Of a stretch of 64,000 nt of DNA, positions 34,985 through 46,898 are shown piece by piece. The position numbers and the translations under genes were made by a program. The notes under the pieces are model-generated. The model was given only the letters and a program-made list of their open reading frames with translations, had not been told where the DNA came from and did not search any database. The DNA comes from Euonymus europaeus (taxonomy: Eukaryota; Streptophyta; Magnoliopsida; Celastrales; Celastraceae), in the NCBI GenBank assembly GCA_963580455.1, contig OY756958.1, positions 16,504,501 through 16,568,500 of the forward strand. The letters run 5' to 3'. Each line of letters opens with the position of its first letter. Positions within the stretch are counted from its first letter, which is position 1.

Positions 34985-36190
34985 CGCATTATAATCCTCA
35001 CATGTTAATTAATAAAAGTATTTTAATCCATTTGTTAATCCGAAACATTTTAACCCAAGAATTTAATCCATGCAACAATTTAATCCCAACTCAAGAACAA
35101 CTTTAATCCACCACATTTAAAAGCAATTTTAATCCACCAAGTATTTTAACCTACAACTTTAATCCACACAATAATTTTAATCTAAAATTTAAAAAAAATA
35201 AATAAAATTAATCCACACAATATTGTAATCCACAATTTTGATCCATGTAACAATTTTAATCCAAAATTGAAAGCAAATTTAATCCCCAAAAAGATTTAAT
35301 CCTCAACGTTAATCCATATCTAACTTTAATCCAAAGACCATTTTAATCCACAACTTTAACCCAAAGGCCGACTCTTAATTGGAAGGTCAATTTAATCCGT
35401 AACTTTAATCCAAAGGCCAACTCTTAATCGGAAGGCCAATTTAATCCACAACTTTAATCCAAAGGACGACTCTTAATCGGAAGGCCAATTTAATCCATAA
35501 CTTTAATCCAAAGGCCGACTCTTAATCGGAAGGCCAATTTAATCCACAACTTTAATCCAAAGGCCGACTCTTAATCGGAAGGCCAATTTAATCCGCAAGC
35601 AATCTTAATTCCCAACATTAATCAATCGATATGATAATTCAAAATATTTTAACCAAAATTGAAGACAATTTTAGTTCATGGGATAATTTTTATCCAAATC
35701 TGAAACAATTTTAATCAGAAAGACGCATTTAATCCACATAATACTTTATTTCAAAAAATTTAGACGATTTTAATCTGCAAAATATTTTACCCAAGATTGA
35801 AAATAATTTTAATCTACATGATGCTTTTAATCCAAGATATAAATATTTTAATCCGAAATTAAAGGTATTTTAATATGTAGGATAAACCAAAATTGAAAAT
35901 ATTTTAAAGACAATTTTAATGTGCAAGATTGAAAACATTTTAACCTGAAGGTAAAGACACTTTAATGCACGTGATAGTCCAAGGTTTAAAAAAATAATTT
36001 AATCTAAAAATTAGAGATTTCAATCCTCATGATGAACCAGAAATAAGGACACTTTAATCCACATGTAAAGATATTTTTACCCACGCGATAACTCATGATT
36101 AAAAATAATTTGATCCAAAATTTAAAGCCTTTTAATCCATATGATGAACCCAAAAGTAAAAAATGATTTAATCCAAAATGAAAACATTTT
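34985..36190. repeat. Dispersed TTTAATCC motif domain
   Basis: For 1.2 kb the octamer TTTAATCC (commonly TTTTAATCCA) recurs every 15-50 bases, separated by variable AT-rich spacers. It contains the regular 49 bp array listed next. No frame is coding. It occupies the 3' interior of the LARD-like element, next to the polypurine tract. Confidence 0.8.
35352..35596. repeat. Minisatellite, 49 bp unit, five copies
   Basis: Unit begins AACTTTAATCCAAAGGCCGA and contains CTCTTAATCGGAAGGCC. The five units start at 35352, 35401, 35450, 35499 and 35548. They differ at only a few positions each, so the array is fairly young compared with the motif domain around it. Confidence 0.92.
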
Positions 36191-39100
36191 AATCCAAAAT
36201 TGAGCCCATGATGATATAATTTGTCCTGACGCTTACTCAAAATTGGGCTTGTGCAAATCCGAAGTTTAATCTCATAATATAATGATATGGATGAACTCGT
36301 TGGGAAGAAATATTTTTATTGTTTTTTTTTAATTTATAATAGACCCTCTACCTCCTTATACGCTCATGCGATCATCCATCCCATCTTGTCACATTGCTTT
36401 CTGTTCAAATTCTTGACCTGGTGTGACGTTTTGGCACACTTTGTCATAATTTAAGCTTAATAATATGGCTACGCATATGAAAGATGAGAAGATATCTGAA
36501 GAGAATAATAGGACACTCAGGGGTCAAAAATGAATAATATCAAAATATTTATAAGAAGATGATATAATAAGAGTGTATGGCTAGTTATGAGGATAGCACA
36601 TACGTGAACAACTTGAAACAAGAATGTTCTAAACTCTAAATAGAGAAAACGAGATAGTTTACAACTTCCGCTAAAAATCCTTATTTTTTTTTTGCTCACC
36701 ACGTTAGCAGCTTATTAGATATAATCTCAAACTCTTTCCTACTTTTCTTTCTCAATCACTATCTATTTTTCTTTAAAACTTGTACGTGCATGTAATTTAA
36801 AATTATTTGCTCATTCAAACTTCTTTTGTTTTTTCTCTTTTTTTTTCTTTTAAAAAAAAAATTGAATTGGGATTATCCCTCTTCTAATAATACCTGCTTT
36901 GACCATAAGTTCTTCATTCAAATCTTTTCGAATTTAGGATACTAATATCCATCAATTTCTTATCAAAAGTTAATGCACTCGTACAATTTCCCCTAGCCAC
37001 TTCATCAATGATAAATTAAATAATACGGCCCTGCATGTCGACTATTGAAAATGAATGAAAAATCTTTTGGAATATGGAATGAGAATTGAAATATGAAAAT
37101 GGAGGAATACGAGTAGCAAAGCTGAAGAAATTAATAATCTGAATATATTTATTTGATAATGATGAGTGATGACAGAAAACTCTTTTCGAGTATATGTAAA
37201 GAAAATACAAGCAAGCTGAACATTTCAGAGATGAAATATGTGATAAGTCAAAAATTGCACCAAAACTGCCCCAGTTTTGGTGTACACCCAACTAACAATG
37301 ATCAAATCTATAAGGGAGTCTTTAAACCTTCTATATTTGCCAATTTATTCCTTTATCAATGGACTGAAATCTTTCCAGAGTAAAATACGTGATAAGGTAG
37401 AGTTCGCACAAAAAAATTGCCCTAGTTTTTGTTGCGTGTTTAATTGACTCATATTAAAATCAAGACCAAATGTTAGCCAATCGTTTGCTTCTTTGGGCTG
37501 CATTGTTCTGGGGTGAAATACATTATAACCTATGGGTGCGTGTCCTATTTACTATCATTAAATATGAACACAATAAAGTCCTTTTTTATTATTATTATTT
37601 TTATTTATATATATATATATTGCCACTTCAACGGACGCATGTCTTAAACTATCATTTCTTAAAATCCAAACATGTTGTCTAAATTGAGTGATGATTTATT
37701 ATTATTATTATTCTTTTTTACGCTCTTTCTGATTCTTCACTCTTGCATGATTTTCTTTGTGCAAATGTAAACGTTGTATTTTAAAAAAAAAAAATCGCAC
37801 AAAAATAGAAGAGGCATACCCCAATGCAGTTGATATTTAAATCCCAATTATTTAAAAAACTTCCACAATGAGATTAATTCTTGAGTAGAATAAATGTCCT
37901 CCTAACGAAGCCAGTTCGGCAGATCAAGGATTTCGAATGCAACCAAGGTAGTAGGAGTTTGTTTGCAAATTATTTTCGTTTTTAATGAGTAAAGATGATT
38001 TTGAGTATAATTTTTGAAAATAGTTTTTCCTTTTAAAATAAAAGAAGTGTTTTAAAAAAATGTGGTTTATTGTATTTGTAAACGATTTTGAAAAAATACA
38101 TAGTTTATAAACAACAGAAGATTGATTACATAACAAGGTTACGAAAATGTCATTGATCCATTTCCAAAATTTTCCAAAACATGATTTAGTTATTTTCAAT
38201 TTTTTTTTTTAGAAACACGTTTCTGACAAACCCATTTTAAAAATTGTAGCACCCAAATGAATTTTCATCTAATTTTTAATTTTGAAAAACAAAAACAGTT
38301 TTTGGAAATATCTTCTAGACACATTCTAGGAGTTTAATGACCCTGTAACTTTTCTTTAAAACCATGCAAACCATGCATAGACCCACTAAAACCAACTATG
38401 TAACACTATTTCAGTAAACCGTAATGAGTTCATGTAGATTACTATCTCATACTAGTCTCATTAACAATATATTGCTATAATTCTCACAAAAATGTAACTT
38501 TTTCTCGATCTACTTTATCTTTGCCACTGATTATTATCTCCTATTATTAATTGACCTCATTCTCGATCTAGTCATTTAAATATTTATGACGATATCTTAT
38601 ATTTATTTTCCATCTCGTAGTGTGATTTTACATTATTAATAGGTGCACCAAAATCCAGTTCATTGGATTCTTTTTTCTTTTTCTTTTTTTTCTTTTTTTT
38701 ATCACTAGTTCAATCTTGTTAAATGATGCTTTTGAAGTTTAAAATCTTGGAAATGATAGAAAATGATGACGAACAAATGCAAAATTTTGAACAAGAACTT
38801 TTATTTTATAAGAGATATGATGATAATGTCCGAACATGCAAATGCCGTACTATAAAAATTTATCTAATCGAAGTAATGACCTACTCCTTGTAAAAACCCA
38901 ATAAGTGGTCTTGATATTTTAATTTTACTTCCTCGATTTTCACCTCTATGTTAGTATTTAGTGTTATTAATTATTTCTATTTAAACATATATGTCATGCA
39001 CAATTTTATTCTCAAAGGGAAAGAAAATTTAAAACCTAGTGTAAACATCTTACTCCGATTCATACTTAATTTTGGAGATTCTTGAAAACTTAGTGTCACC

Positions 39101-39328
39101 ATTTTATTATTCAATTTATGCATGATTATGAATTTATGTGTTTCATATAAACAAAGAAACTATTTTACATGTGAGGCAATGAATATCACATATATACATG
39201 GTATAGTCTAACTAATTCATACAAGATAATGCATGAAATGTATATATAAGTGTATGCGAGTGTTTAAACAAGTATATACATGAGTCTAACTTTAACTAAT
39301 GTATTTAAGATAAATACGTGAAACCTAT
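36191..39328. other. Non-coding interior of the LARD-like element
   Basis: AT-rich with simple tracts (TTTTTTTTCTTTT, TTATTATTATTATT at 37697, TATATATATATAT at 37607). A short hairpin, CCAAAACTGCCCCAGTTTTGG, spans 37259-37279. A related CCCTAGTTTTTGTTGC phrase is at 37420. No open frame resembles gag, pol or a host gene. Confidence 0.6.
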
Positions 39329-40000
39329 ATGTACAAACAAAACAATATATGTACAAATAAAACAACCACATATGTACAAGCAAAACAAAACCACGTATAT
39401 ATAAACAGAACTTCATATGCACATCAAAACCAACTCATATACGTGCAGAAACAAGGTCATACATATATAGTAAAGCAAAATCATCATATATACAAACAAG
39501 ATAGAATCATGTATATACAAGGAGAACAACGTATCTATATATATAGTAAAACAAACATCGTATATACAAACAAAGTGAAATCATATATGTACAAGAAAAG
39601 CAAAACACATATATATATGCAATAAAACAAAGCATTATTTATACAAATAAAATCACATATGTACAAGAAAAATAACATGCATATATATACAATAGAACAA
39701 AACATTATTAATACAAATAAAATCACATATGTACAAGAAAAAAAATATGCATATATATACAATAGAACAAAACATTATATGCAATAGAACAAAACATTAT
39801 TTATACAAATAGAATCACGTATGTTCAAGAAAAACAACATGCATATATGTACAATAGAACAAAACATTATTTATAAAAAATAAAATCACGTATGTACAAG
39901 AAAAATAACATACATATATATGTACAATATAACAAAACATCATATATACCAACACAATAAAATCACATAAATAAAACAACATACGTACAACCAAGAATAA
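39329..40000. repeat. Minisatellite, ~70 bp unit, about five copies plus degenerate left flank
   Basis: The unit starts AATAGAACAAAACATTATTT and contains ATCACATATGTACAAG and AACATGCATATATATAC. Copies start near 39623, 39693, 39785, 39855 and 39929, with one truncated to 22 bases at 39763. To the left (39329-39620) shorter variants of CATATGTACAAGCAAAAC continue. Open frames across it are by-products of the repeat. Confidence 0.88.
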
Positions 40001-40424
40001 CAACAATATATATCACACAATGAAGGTTAGAAATAGTTTCCTGTGTCCTATAACTCTATGGTCATTGGCTATGGACAATCTAGGCTCCCGACTTATTCCC
40101 CCACCAGTGTCCATTGCTGGAATAGCCTGGGTCCCTCTTAATAGAGGAGTGGGTCGAGTGAGGATTTTTCGCGAGCCTGCACGGGGATTGGAATCCCTCG
40201 AAGGTCTCGTTTACTTCATCCTCTCCTATGGGTTTTGAGCCCTAGTTGTTGGACTCATAAAAAGGAATAGTGCACAATGTGTGAGGACAAAAATATAAAA
40301 GGCTCATAAAAACAAATCAATAACGTTTTAAACAATAAGAATATATCAAACAAAATTCAAAGAAATAAAACACAAAATATGCTTAATTCAAAAATAACAA
40401 AATCAAATGATGGGATAATAAAGA

Positions 40425-40615
40425 TTAAATTTAAAAGGCCCAACCCGAGAAATGCAAATGTTTAGGCCCGAAACCCGGTCCGATAATCCCGGGTTCGGGA
40501 CGGGTTTAGCCCAGTCATTATAAGGCCGGACCGGGTTGGCCCGATAATGACTGGATCACACCGGGTTACCGAGTCGGGCCCGAAACTCGGAATTTTTGTG
40601 CAGGCCTAATTCTGG
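40425..40615. repeat. GC-rich segment resembling a hAT end or MITE
   Basis: Contains GGCCCGAAACCCGGTCCG, CGGGTTCGGGACGGGTTTAG and, in inverse sense, CCGAGTCGGGCCCGAAACTC. Its right edge is TTTTTGTGCAGGCC. The clustered CCCGAA/TTCGGG motifs are the subterminal type seen in hAT elements. A partial inverted pair, GCCCAGTCATTATAAGGCC / GGCCCGATAATGACTGG, forms a stem. No target duplication was found. Confidence 0.5.
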
Positions 40616-42055
40616 CATCCAACCATCAAACAACATTTTTTGGCCATCAAACTTCATATTTGTCCCATATAAATTTGGCCCCCTTTTCAACAAATCAATA
40701 CCATGCTCCATAACCCAACCTGTATCATCTTCTTCCTCCCAATTGATGTGATGTTCCGCCAAAATGATATCCTAGCAAGTTCCAATATTGGGGTGACAAC
40801 ATATATAGAGCACTTGCATACATTTATGCGTAACATACACACATATATATATAAGCCTATCATCACATGTACCTTAATAAAAAATATGCAGAGTGGATTA
40901 GTGTGTTTGGGATTCCGGTGTCTGGTTCGGCAAAGTTGGAAAATATAGGCTGTAATGGCTTTGGGTTGTGGGATATTGCGATGGTTCGGTAATGAGAATT
41001 CGGGTTGCCTCGGGTTGAAAGCTTGTTGTGACAGTAGGGAAAAGTTGAGGGGATTTGATGATGGCTAAAGTGAGGATTAAAGGAGGGTTAGGTCAAAAGA
41101 AAGAAGAAAAAAAATCACACTTAAGAGTGTTAACAAAAAAGGTGAGAATTGGTCTCCATCCAAGTCCTCCAATCAACAACCCCTACCCCCTATTCATATT
41201 ATTTTTCTCAAATCCCTAATTTTCTTTTCAAATTCCTAAAGAATCCTTGTCACAATCGGTTTTGCGAAAGAATTTTTAAAGAAAAATAAATAAAATATAG
41301 GAAGTTGCCACCAACTGAATAAGTGCAATTAGTCACCATGAAAAATATTATTTTCGTCTACGAAAATCCAGAAAAAGGGTAAGCGAGTTTGTTATGTATG
41401 GTGAAGGTGTGCGACACCCCACAACGTCTGTTTTATAAAAACAGTTGTCAACTTAACTTTTATTATCCCATTTAAATGATTTTTCGAAAATACTAATTGT
41501 GACGTATATAAGGTACAATAATTATATAAATTGTACAAAAACTATATAGGATAAAAATAATCTTTAGAAAAATATAATAGCTATATAAGATAAAATAATT
41601 TAAGCAAATATAAAGCTCTATCAAAATAGAATAAAATTACCTTATAAAATATATGTAAACTATATTCTAATAGGATAAAATAATTTTATAAAATATATAA
41701 AAACTATATTAAAAATCTAATATTGAGGTTCATGGAATCCTTCCATTCAATGGTCAAATTTTCAAGAAACACTCTCACCTCAAGAATCTTTCCGAGGATG
41801 CATCCAATGCATTCCCCAAGTTGATCCCATCGTAGGCTAAGACTTTTGATATATTTTTTATACAATACATAAGTTTAAAATACAGTAAAATAAAAATCAA
41901 ATAGAGATAACGATAAAGATAAAATGTAAATAAAATACAAAAATAAAAATAACATAAAATATTATAAAAATACATAATGATAATAATGAATGAAGTTAAT
42001 AAAATAAGATAATAACAATAACACGAAAAAAATGGAGCAAAAATATATCTATATA

Positions 42056-42345
42056 CAGGTTTTCTCTTATACATACCAACTTTACATCACAACTTTACTC
42101 AACTTAGTAGTGACCATTGGATCTATCCAACGGCCACAGATAAAATCCCAAAAATTAACCTCGTTCCTCCTCTCTCGCTTCACGAAATCGCTGCACAAAA
42201 AAGATCTTCCTCTCTTTGGCCAAATCCCTCACCGTGAAGCTGCCAGTACTTGCGATTCGCTGCCCTTCCTCCCCAGGCGACTTCGGGTCTTGTCTCATGA
42301 AGACCTTCCTCTCTCTCTCTCTGACCTTCGTTGCCCTTCCTCTCC
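42056..42345 (+). repeat. Left terminal inverted repeat of the MULE
   Basis: Shares with the right repeat CATTGGATCTATCCAACGGC, CCTCTCTTTGGCCAAATCCC, GTGAAGCTGCCAGTACTTGC and CCTTCCTCCCCAGGCGACTT. Similarity fades near 42345, after a CTCTCTCTCTCTC tract. Confidence 0.9.
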
Positions 42346-44054
42346 AGCAGGACGAATTGTGAAGCTGCCATCTCCTCTGACATCCACTTTCTCTCCAGCC
42401 TGCCAAGATCGAGACTTCCTTCCCCGCTCTCTGACATCGTTTGTCTCTTCTCTTCTGTCTCTGAAATTAATCGCGATTTCATCATCTCTCGTAGCGATTG
42501 TGCCTCAGAAGATCGACCCAGCCATTCAAATGTGGAGCAATGCAAAGGAAAAGAGAAGGGTTTGTTCGTATGTAGATGGATTCACTATATACATATACTG
42601 TGGTTTTAATTTGTATTTGTTGTTTTTTTTGTCTTGTGTTTCCTCCTTTGTATCATCTCTCCTTCATAGGCCATCATTCATGATGCCCTTTTGTTGTTTT
42701 GATCTCTTGATGATATATATCTTGTTGCTTATAATAAAAAATAAACAAGTTTTTTCTTCTTCTTGTGCTTCTTGTGTCAAAGAAAAGAGTTATCTGAAAT
42801 TCTAATGCAATAATTCTCATACTTGGTTTCATTGAATTTGCGTATTGATGGGATTTTCTGCTAATTTTGTTTCCACAACTATCTTTGATGGGATTTGCTG
42901 CTGAGTTTGGTGTCCTAGTTTTGGAAGTGAATGCAGTAAACCAATATGGTCTTATTGCCTTGGATGTATTAAAAATCTGGTGACAAAGAGATAGAGGAGA
43001 CACATCAATTTGAGGCAAAAAAAATTAGCTATGACCAGGGGTGGTGTTTGGCAAGACACAGAGACACTTATTTTTGGTACTTTGGATGGAGTTGAATATT
43101 CAATCTTCATGTATTCTAACTTGTTACGTTTTGCATTGTATCTTTCCATGTATTATAAATTTCAATAGCAAATTTCCATTGCAGCTATTTCACCTCAACC
43201 TGTATATTTCCATTCCAAATTTGCTACAACATTGCAATGCGTAATTATTCAAGGTTAAGAAAAAAAGAGGGGCTACATGCAAGGCAAATAAAAAAGTTCT
43301 CATGGGCTTGCTTAGTTCTCCTTCTCCAATTGCAATTAACACTTTGTATCTGCTAATTTTATAAGTATATATACAAACATCTCCAATAAGTTCAATTACA
43401 CAAACGCAACACATTGATTTGACCAAATTGGCAGAAGACTGGTCATCCAAAGCTTTTGGAGATCAAAATTAACATCAGCATAAATGGCAGCTGCCACTGA
43501 CTCCACAAAATCAGCAAGGACCTTGTTACTTACTGCAGCTACAAACTCTCTCATCTGTAACAATACAAGCACTCCTTAATGAGTAATAATCATCTGACTA
43601 TTGCCTACAAGAATCATAACCAAAGATTAAACAGGACACAAAAATAAATTATAGTAGCTGATTTGTGAGCACAATTGCACAAATTGAACAGAACCCACTT
43701 TCAAAAGCATGCTAAGTAATCAAATAATGTGAAACAAAAAATCATCAAACTATATAACAGAGCCACCAAAATCAGAATCTTCGTAAAACTAAAAGTCTGC
43801 TAGTTCTTCCCACATAAAGTACAACCATAAATGTGTCTCTCAAAAGCAAAATCTTTCCTGCAACTTAAAATAATAGTCCAAACACTACTACAAATCTCTT
43901 TAAAAATATAGAAGAAGAGCAAACCTTACCTTTCAAAGTTAAAATTTTTATATTCCTTACTTCACGGTCCTTCATTCCTGAATCATAAAAAAAAGGAACT
44001 CAAGAAAGGCAGCTAGCTATCTACATATCAATTACATGTACTTATTAATTAAAC
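42346..44054. other. MULE 3' interior, non-coding
   Basis: Between the left repeat and the last transposase exon no conserved frame is seen. Short intron-like and UTR-like AT-rich stretches only. Long plus-strand frames at 42032-42805 run through the inverted repeat and are not gene-like. Confidence 0.5.
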
Positions 44055-46283
44055 TTACCTAGAATTAAGTGTAGGGCAATTCCTTTTGTCATGTGCTTGC
44101 CTCGTCAACCCGCAATCATTACAACGTCTATCCTTCTTGGTGACAATTTCTTTGCCTCCTTTCAATATTTTTTCCACAACCTTTCGCTCTAACCTTTTCA
44201 GGATCATTGTAAACTCGTTTTGAAACATCAATAGTAAGTGCAGAAGATTGGCCGTCATCATTTAGTGTCAAAGTGGTAATCTGAGAATGTAGGGACTCCA
44301 AGGATTATTTTGCAAGGTTATATGCTACATCATTGATCAAAGCGGCCTCAACCACACAAGCCGCAAGCTTGTGCAATTCATTGTGTTGAACAACAATTGT
44401 ATGGTCCCGACTATCGTCACCTGCACTACTTCCCACATATGCTGAGGCAACACTTTTTGCAGATTTTGTCCATCTACGTAATACATATATTTCAGGCAAT
44501 GGAGCATACATTTGAATTTTCGAGAACGATGCAAATATGTGTCGACAGATAATTCCATATGACTCAAACTTCTTACAGCTACAAGTCATCCGATTATTAG
44601 ACTTATCCTCAATAACTTCTCCAAACTATGTTGACTCCCATCACAACGTTTGACATGGTGAGTGCACATACGATCCATCTCATTGTGAACCACTGCAATG
44701 TAGGCTTGACTTTGGAACAACTCGGCCTGGATTTTGTAAAATATGGTGTGTGTGTACAATTCACCCATTGACTTCTCTAGAGTGAACATGGTTTTCATAA
44801 TGGGTTGTTCATTAATATCTTTGTGGTCAAGACACAACTCCTGGTGTCTTTGGTGTTTGAGGGCCCTAGAAAACCTAACCAAAAAATCGATCAATGTATT
44901 CTTCTTCGACACATACTTTTTGAAGAAAGCATGACAACTTTATGCTCTCTGACTGCTTGACATACCTAAAATAAATCATAAAAATATACCAAGTAATTGA
45001 CAGCAACATAAATATAACTTCAAAATGTAAGATTTCTGAAAATAAATCATACCTGCCGAGAATATATCATTGACATATGCGGGAATCCACTTAGAACGGA
45101 TGTCGTATAATGCTTTCAACCAATTGTTTGTAGACAAACCACTTCACTCTACAAGATCAACCCACTGAACGTCAAACTGTTCTGGAGTCTCCGAATTCCA
45201 TATACATTGTTGAAATTCTGGGTAGTGATCTCTCCATTTTACAGAATCAAGCTTCTCTAAAAATTTCATCAATATATGCCACATACAGAATCTATGCACG
45301 GTGTTTGGGAGTACTTTAGCTATAGCTTTATTCATGGCAGGATCTTGATCAGTGATAATCATTTTGGGAGGACCTATTGGCATAGCTAACAAAAACTGCT
45401 CCAACAACCATATGAAAGACTCTGTAGTTTCATCACATAAGAATGCACATGCGAAAAGAGTAGTTTGCCCATGATTATTGACTCCAACGAAAGGTGCAAA
45501 AATCATACCATATCGATTAGTATTATAGGTAATGTCAAACACAACCACATCACCAAAAACATGATACGACTTCTTGCATTCTACGTTTGCCCAAAAACAA
45601 TGTGTGATCTTATTTTCTATGTCCATATTAATTGCAAAATAAAATTCTTGATTTTTTTCCTTTTGAGATTGAAAATACTCATATAACATTTGCCCATCAT
45701 GTCCAGCATACATATTAACTGCATCTCGTCGAGCATTATAAAAATCTTTTTCTATGCAACCAATATTTTCTATACCTCCAGCTTCTAACTCCAAAATGTT
45801 AATCTGTTGATGAATTGGCACATTTGCCGCATCAAGTACTTGTGTCAAAGATTTCTTAGCACTTGACATGGAACGGTGAGATCTTAGTAAATGAACTTTT
45901 CTCGGTGTTGTAAGCACATGATTATGGGCCTCATGAAATGTTGAAACAATGAAACTATCATTAGTAGAAGACTTTATGATAGCCATCTTAGCCTTGCAAC
46001 CTTCCCTAGTTATCCCCCGTTTCCTACAACGCTCTGAATTTGTTTCCCCCGCTACTCGTGTACCTTGTTTATGACAAACATATTCTCTCCTAATAATTTC
46101 AATACTCATGTTTCTCTTACAAGTCCACAAACGGACACTAAATCCAGCCTCTTTAGCATATTCGTTGTAAAAAATGCGACTATCCTCCAACGATTTAAAT
46201 TCTTGCCCTATTTATGGAACTTTCTCTCTTCTTACTTGAGGAATATAACCTAAATCATTGGAAGAAGTAGAACTCAATTCCAT
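44055..46283 (-). pseudogene. MULE transposase, FAR1/FHY3 family type
   Basis: The start is likely the ATG at 46283 (MELSSTSSNDLGYIPQ), with an in-frame TAA at 46212. The FAR1-type DNA-binding domain follows (DSRIFYNEYAKEAGFSV … EGCKAKMAI … FHEAHNHVL). The MULE catalytic core contains VVFDITYNTNRYGMIFAPF with the first D, then KMIITDQDPAMNKAIAKVL with the second D, and HRFCMWHILMKF (45330-45240). An in-frame TGA at 45142 interrupts WVDLVE…GLSTNNWLKALYD. After an intron-like gap (about 45050-44960) come FSRALKHQRHQELCLD, and the SWIM zinc finger CSCKKFESYGIICRH (44583-44540). A C-terminal knuckle, CNDCGLTRQAHDKRNC, lies near 44110. It would bind the TIRs and excise the element. At least two stops and one frameshift disable it. 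Confidence 0.9.
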
Positions 46284-46609
46284 TGCCTATTTCAAACATA
46301 TATACAGAATCAGAAATACTCAAACATGAAATTTTTTCAAATTCAACAACTCATAATATGCAAGACCACGCCTATATAAAGACACCAAACTCTCATCTTT
46401 AAAAAGACCATGGACCAAACATCTCTCTTTCCACACTAGATTTCTTAACTTTTTACAGAAACAAGAAATTCATAAATTCCCCTACAAATGCACACAATCT
46501 AAGTCATTTTTCAGAAAAGAGAGAGAGCTACTTGAGGCAATCCGAGAAGAAATTTGCATTTTGGATGAGATGGAGAGGAAGGAACTCGCTTGTAGAGGAC
46601 CAGTTGTCC

Positions 46610-46898
46610 GACTGGAGGGGAAGGGCAGTGAAGGGTCTTCACGAGATCAGAGAGAGAGGAAGGTCGTCACAAGACAAGACCCAAAGTCGCCTGGGGAGGA
46701 AGGGCAGCGAATCGCAAGTACTGGCAGCTTCACGATGAGGGATTTGGCCAAAGAGAGGAAGGTCTTTTTTGGGTAGCGATTTCGCGAAGCGAGAGAGGAA
46801 GAACGGGGTTAATTTTTGGGATTTCATATGTGGCCGTTGGATAGATCCAATGGTCACTATTAAGGTGAGTAAAGTTGGTATGTATAAGAGAAAAGTTG
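46610..46898 (-). repeat. Right terminal inverted repeat of the MULE
   Basis: Inverse of the left repeat. It lies directly upstream of the transposase start, so it probably also supplies the promoter, as is usual for MULEs. Confidence 0.9.

Larger units (their letters stand above)
42056..46898 (-). mobile_element. Mutator-like element (MULE) with long TIRs and FAR1-type transposase
   Basis: 4.84 kb. The left end CAGGTTTTCTCTTATACATA is matched, inverted, at the right end (CAACTTTTCTCTTATACATA). The inverted repeats extend nearly 300 bases on each side. A perfect direct duplication TATCTATATA flanks the element at 42046-42055 and 46899-46908. A 9-11 bp duplication is diagnostic for MULEs. The transposase runs on the minus strand from just inside the right repeat. 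The perfect duplication and well-kept repeats imply a fairly recent insertion into the A-rich tract of the LTR. The coding region already has stops. Confidence 0.93.

Noticed and set aside
35352..35596. Regular 49 bp array considered as a CRISPR-like structure
   Set aside because: There are no unique spacers. The units abut and diverge along their whole length, and the context is a plant retroelement.
39329..39625. 98-codon frame rich in Y, K, N and I
   Set aside because: It is a by-product of the CATATGTACAAG-type tandem repeat. The periodicity of the protein matches the DNA unit.
42032..42805. 257-codon plus-strand frame, one of the longest in the window
   Set aside because: It begins inside the MULE terminal inverted repeat and runs through low-complexity CTCTCT sequence. 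Its first half has an inverse counterpart in the other TIR and no domain is present.
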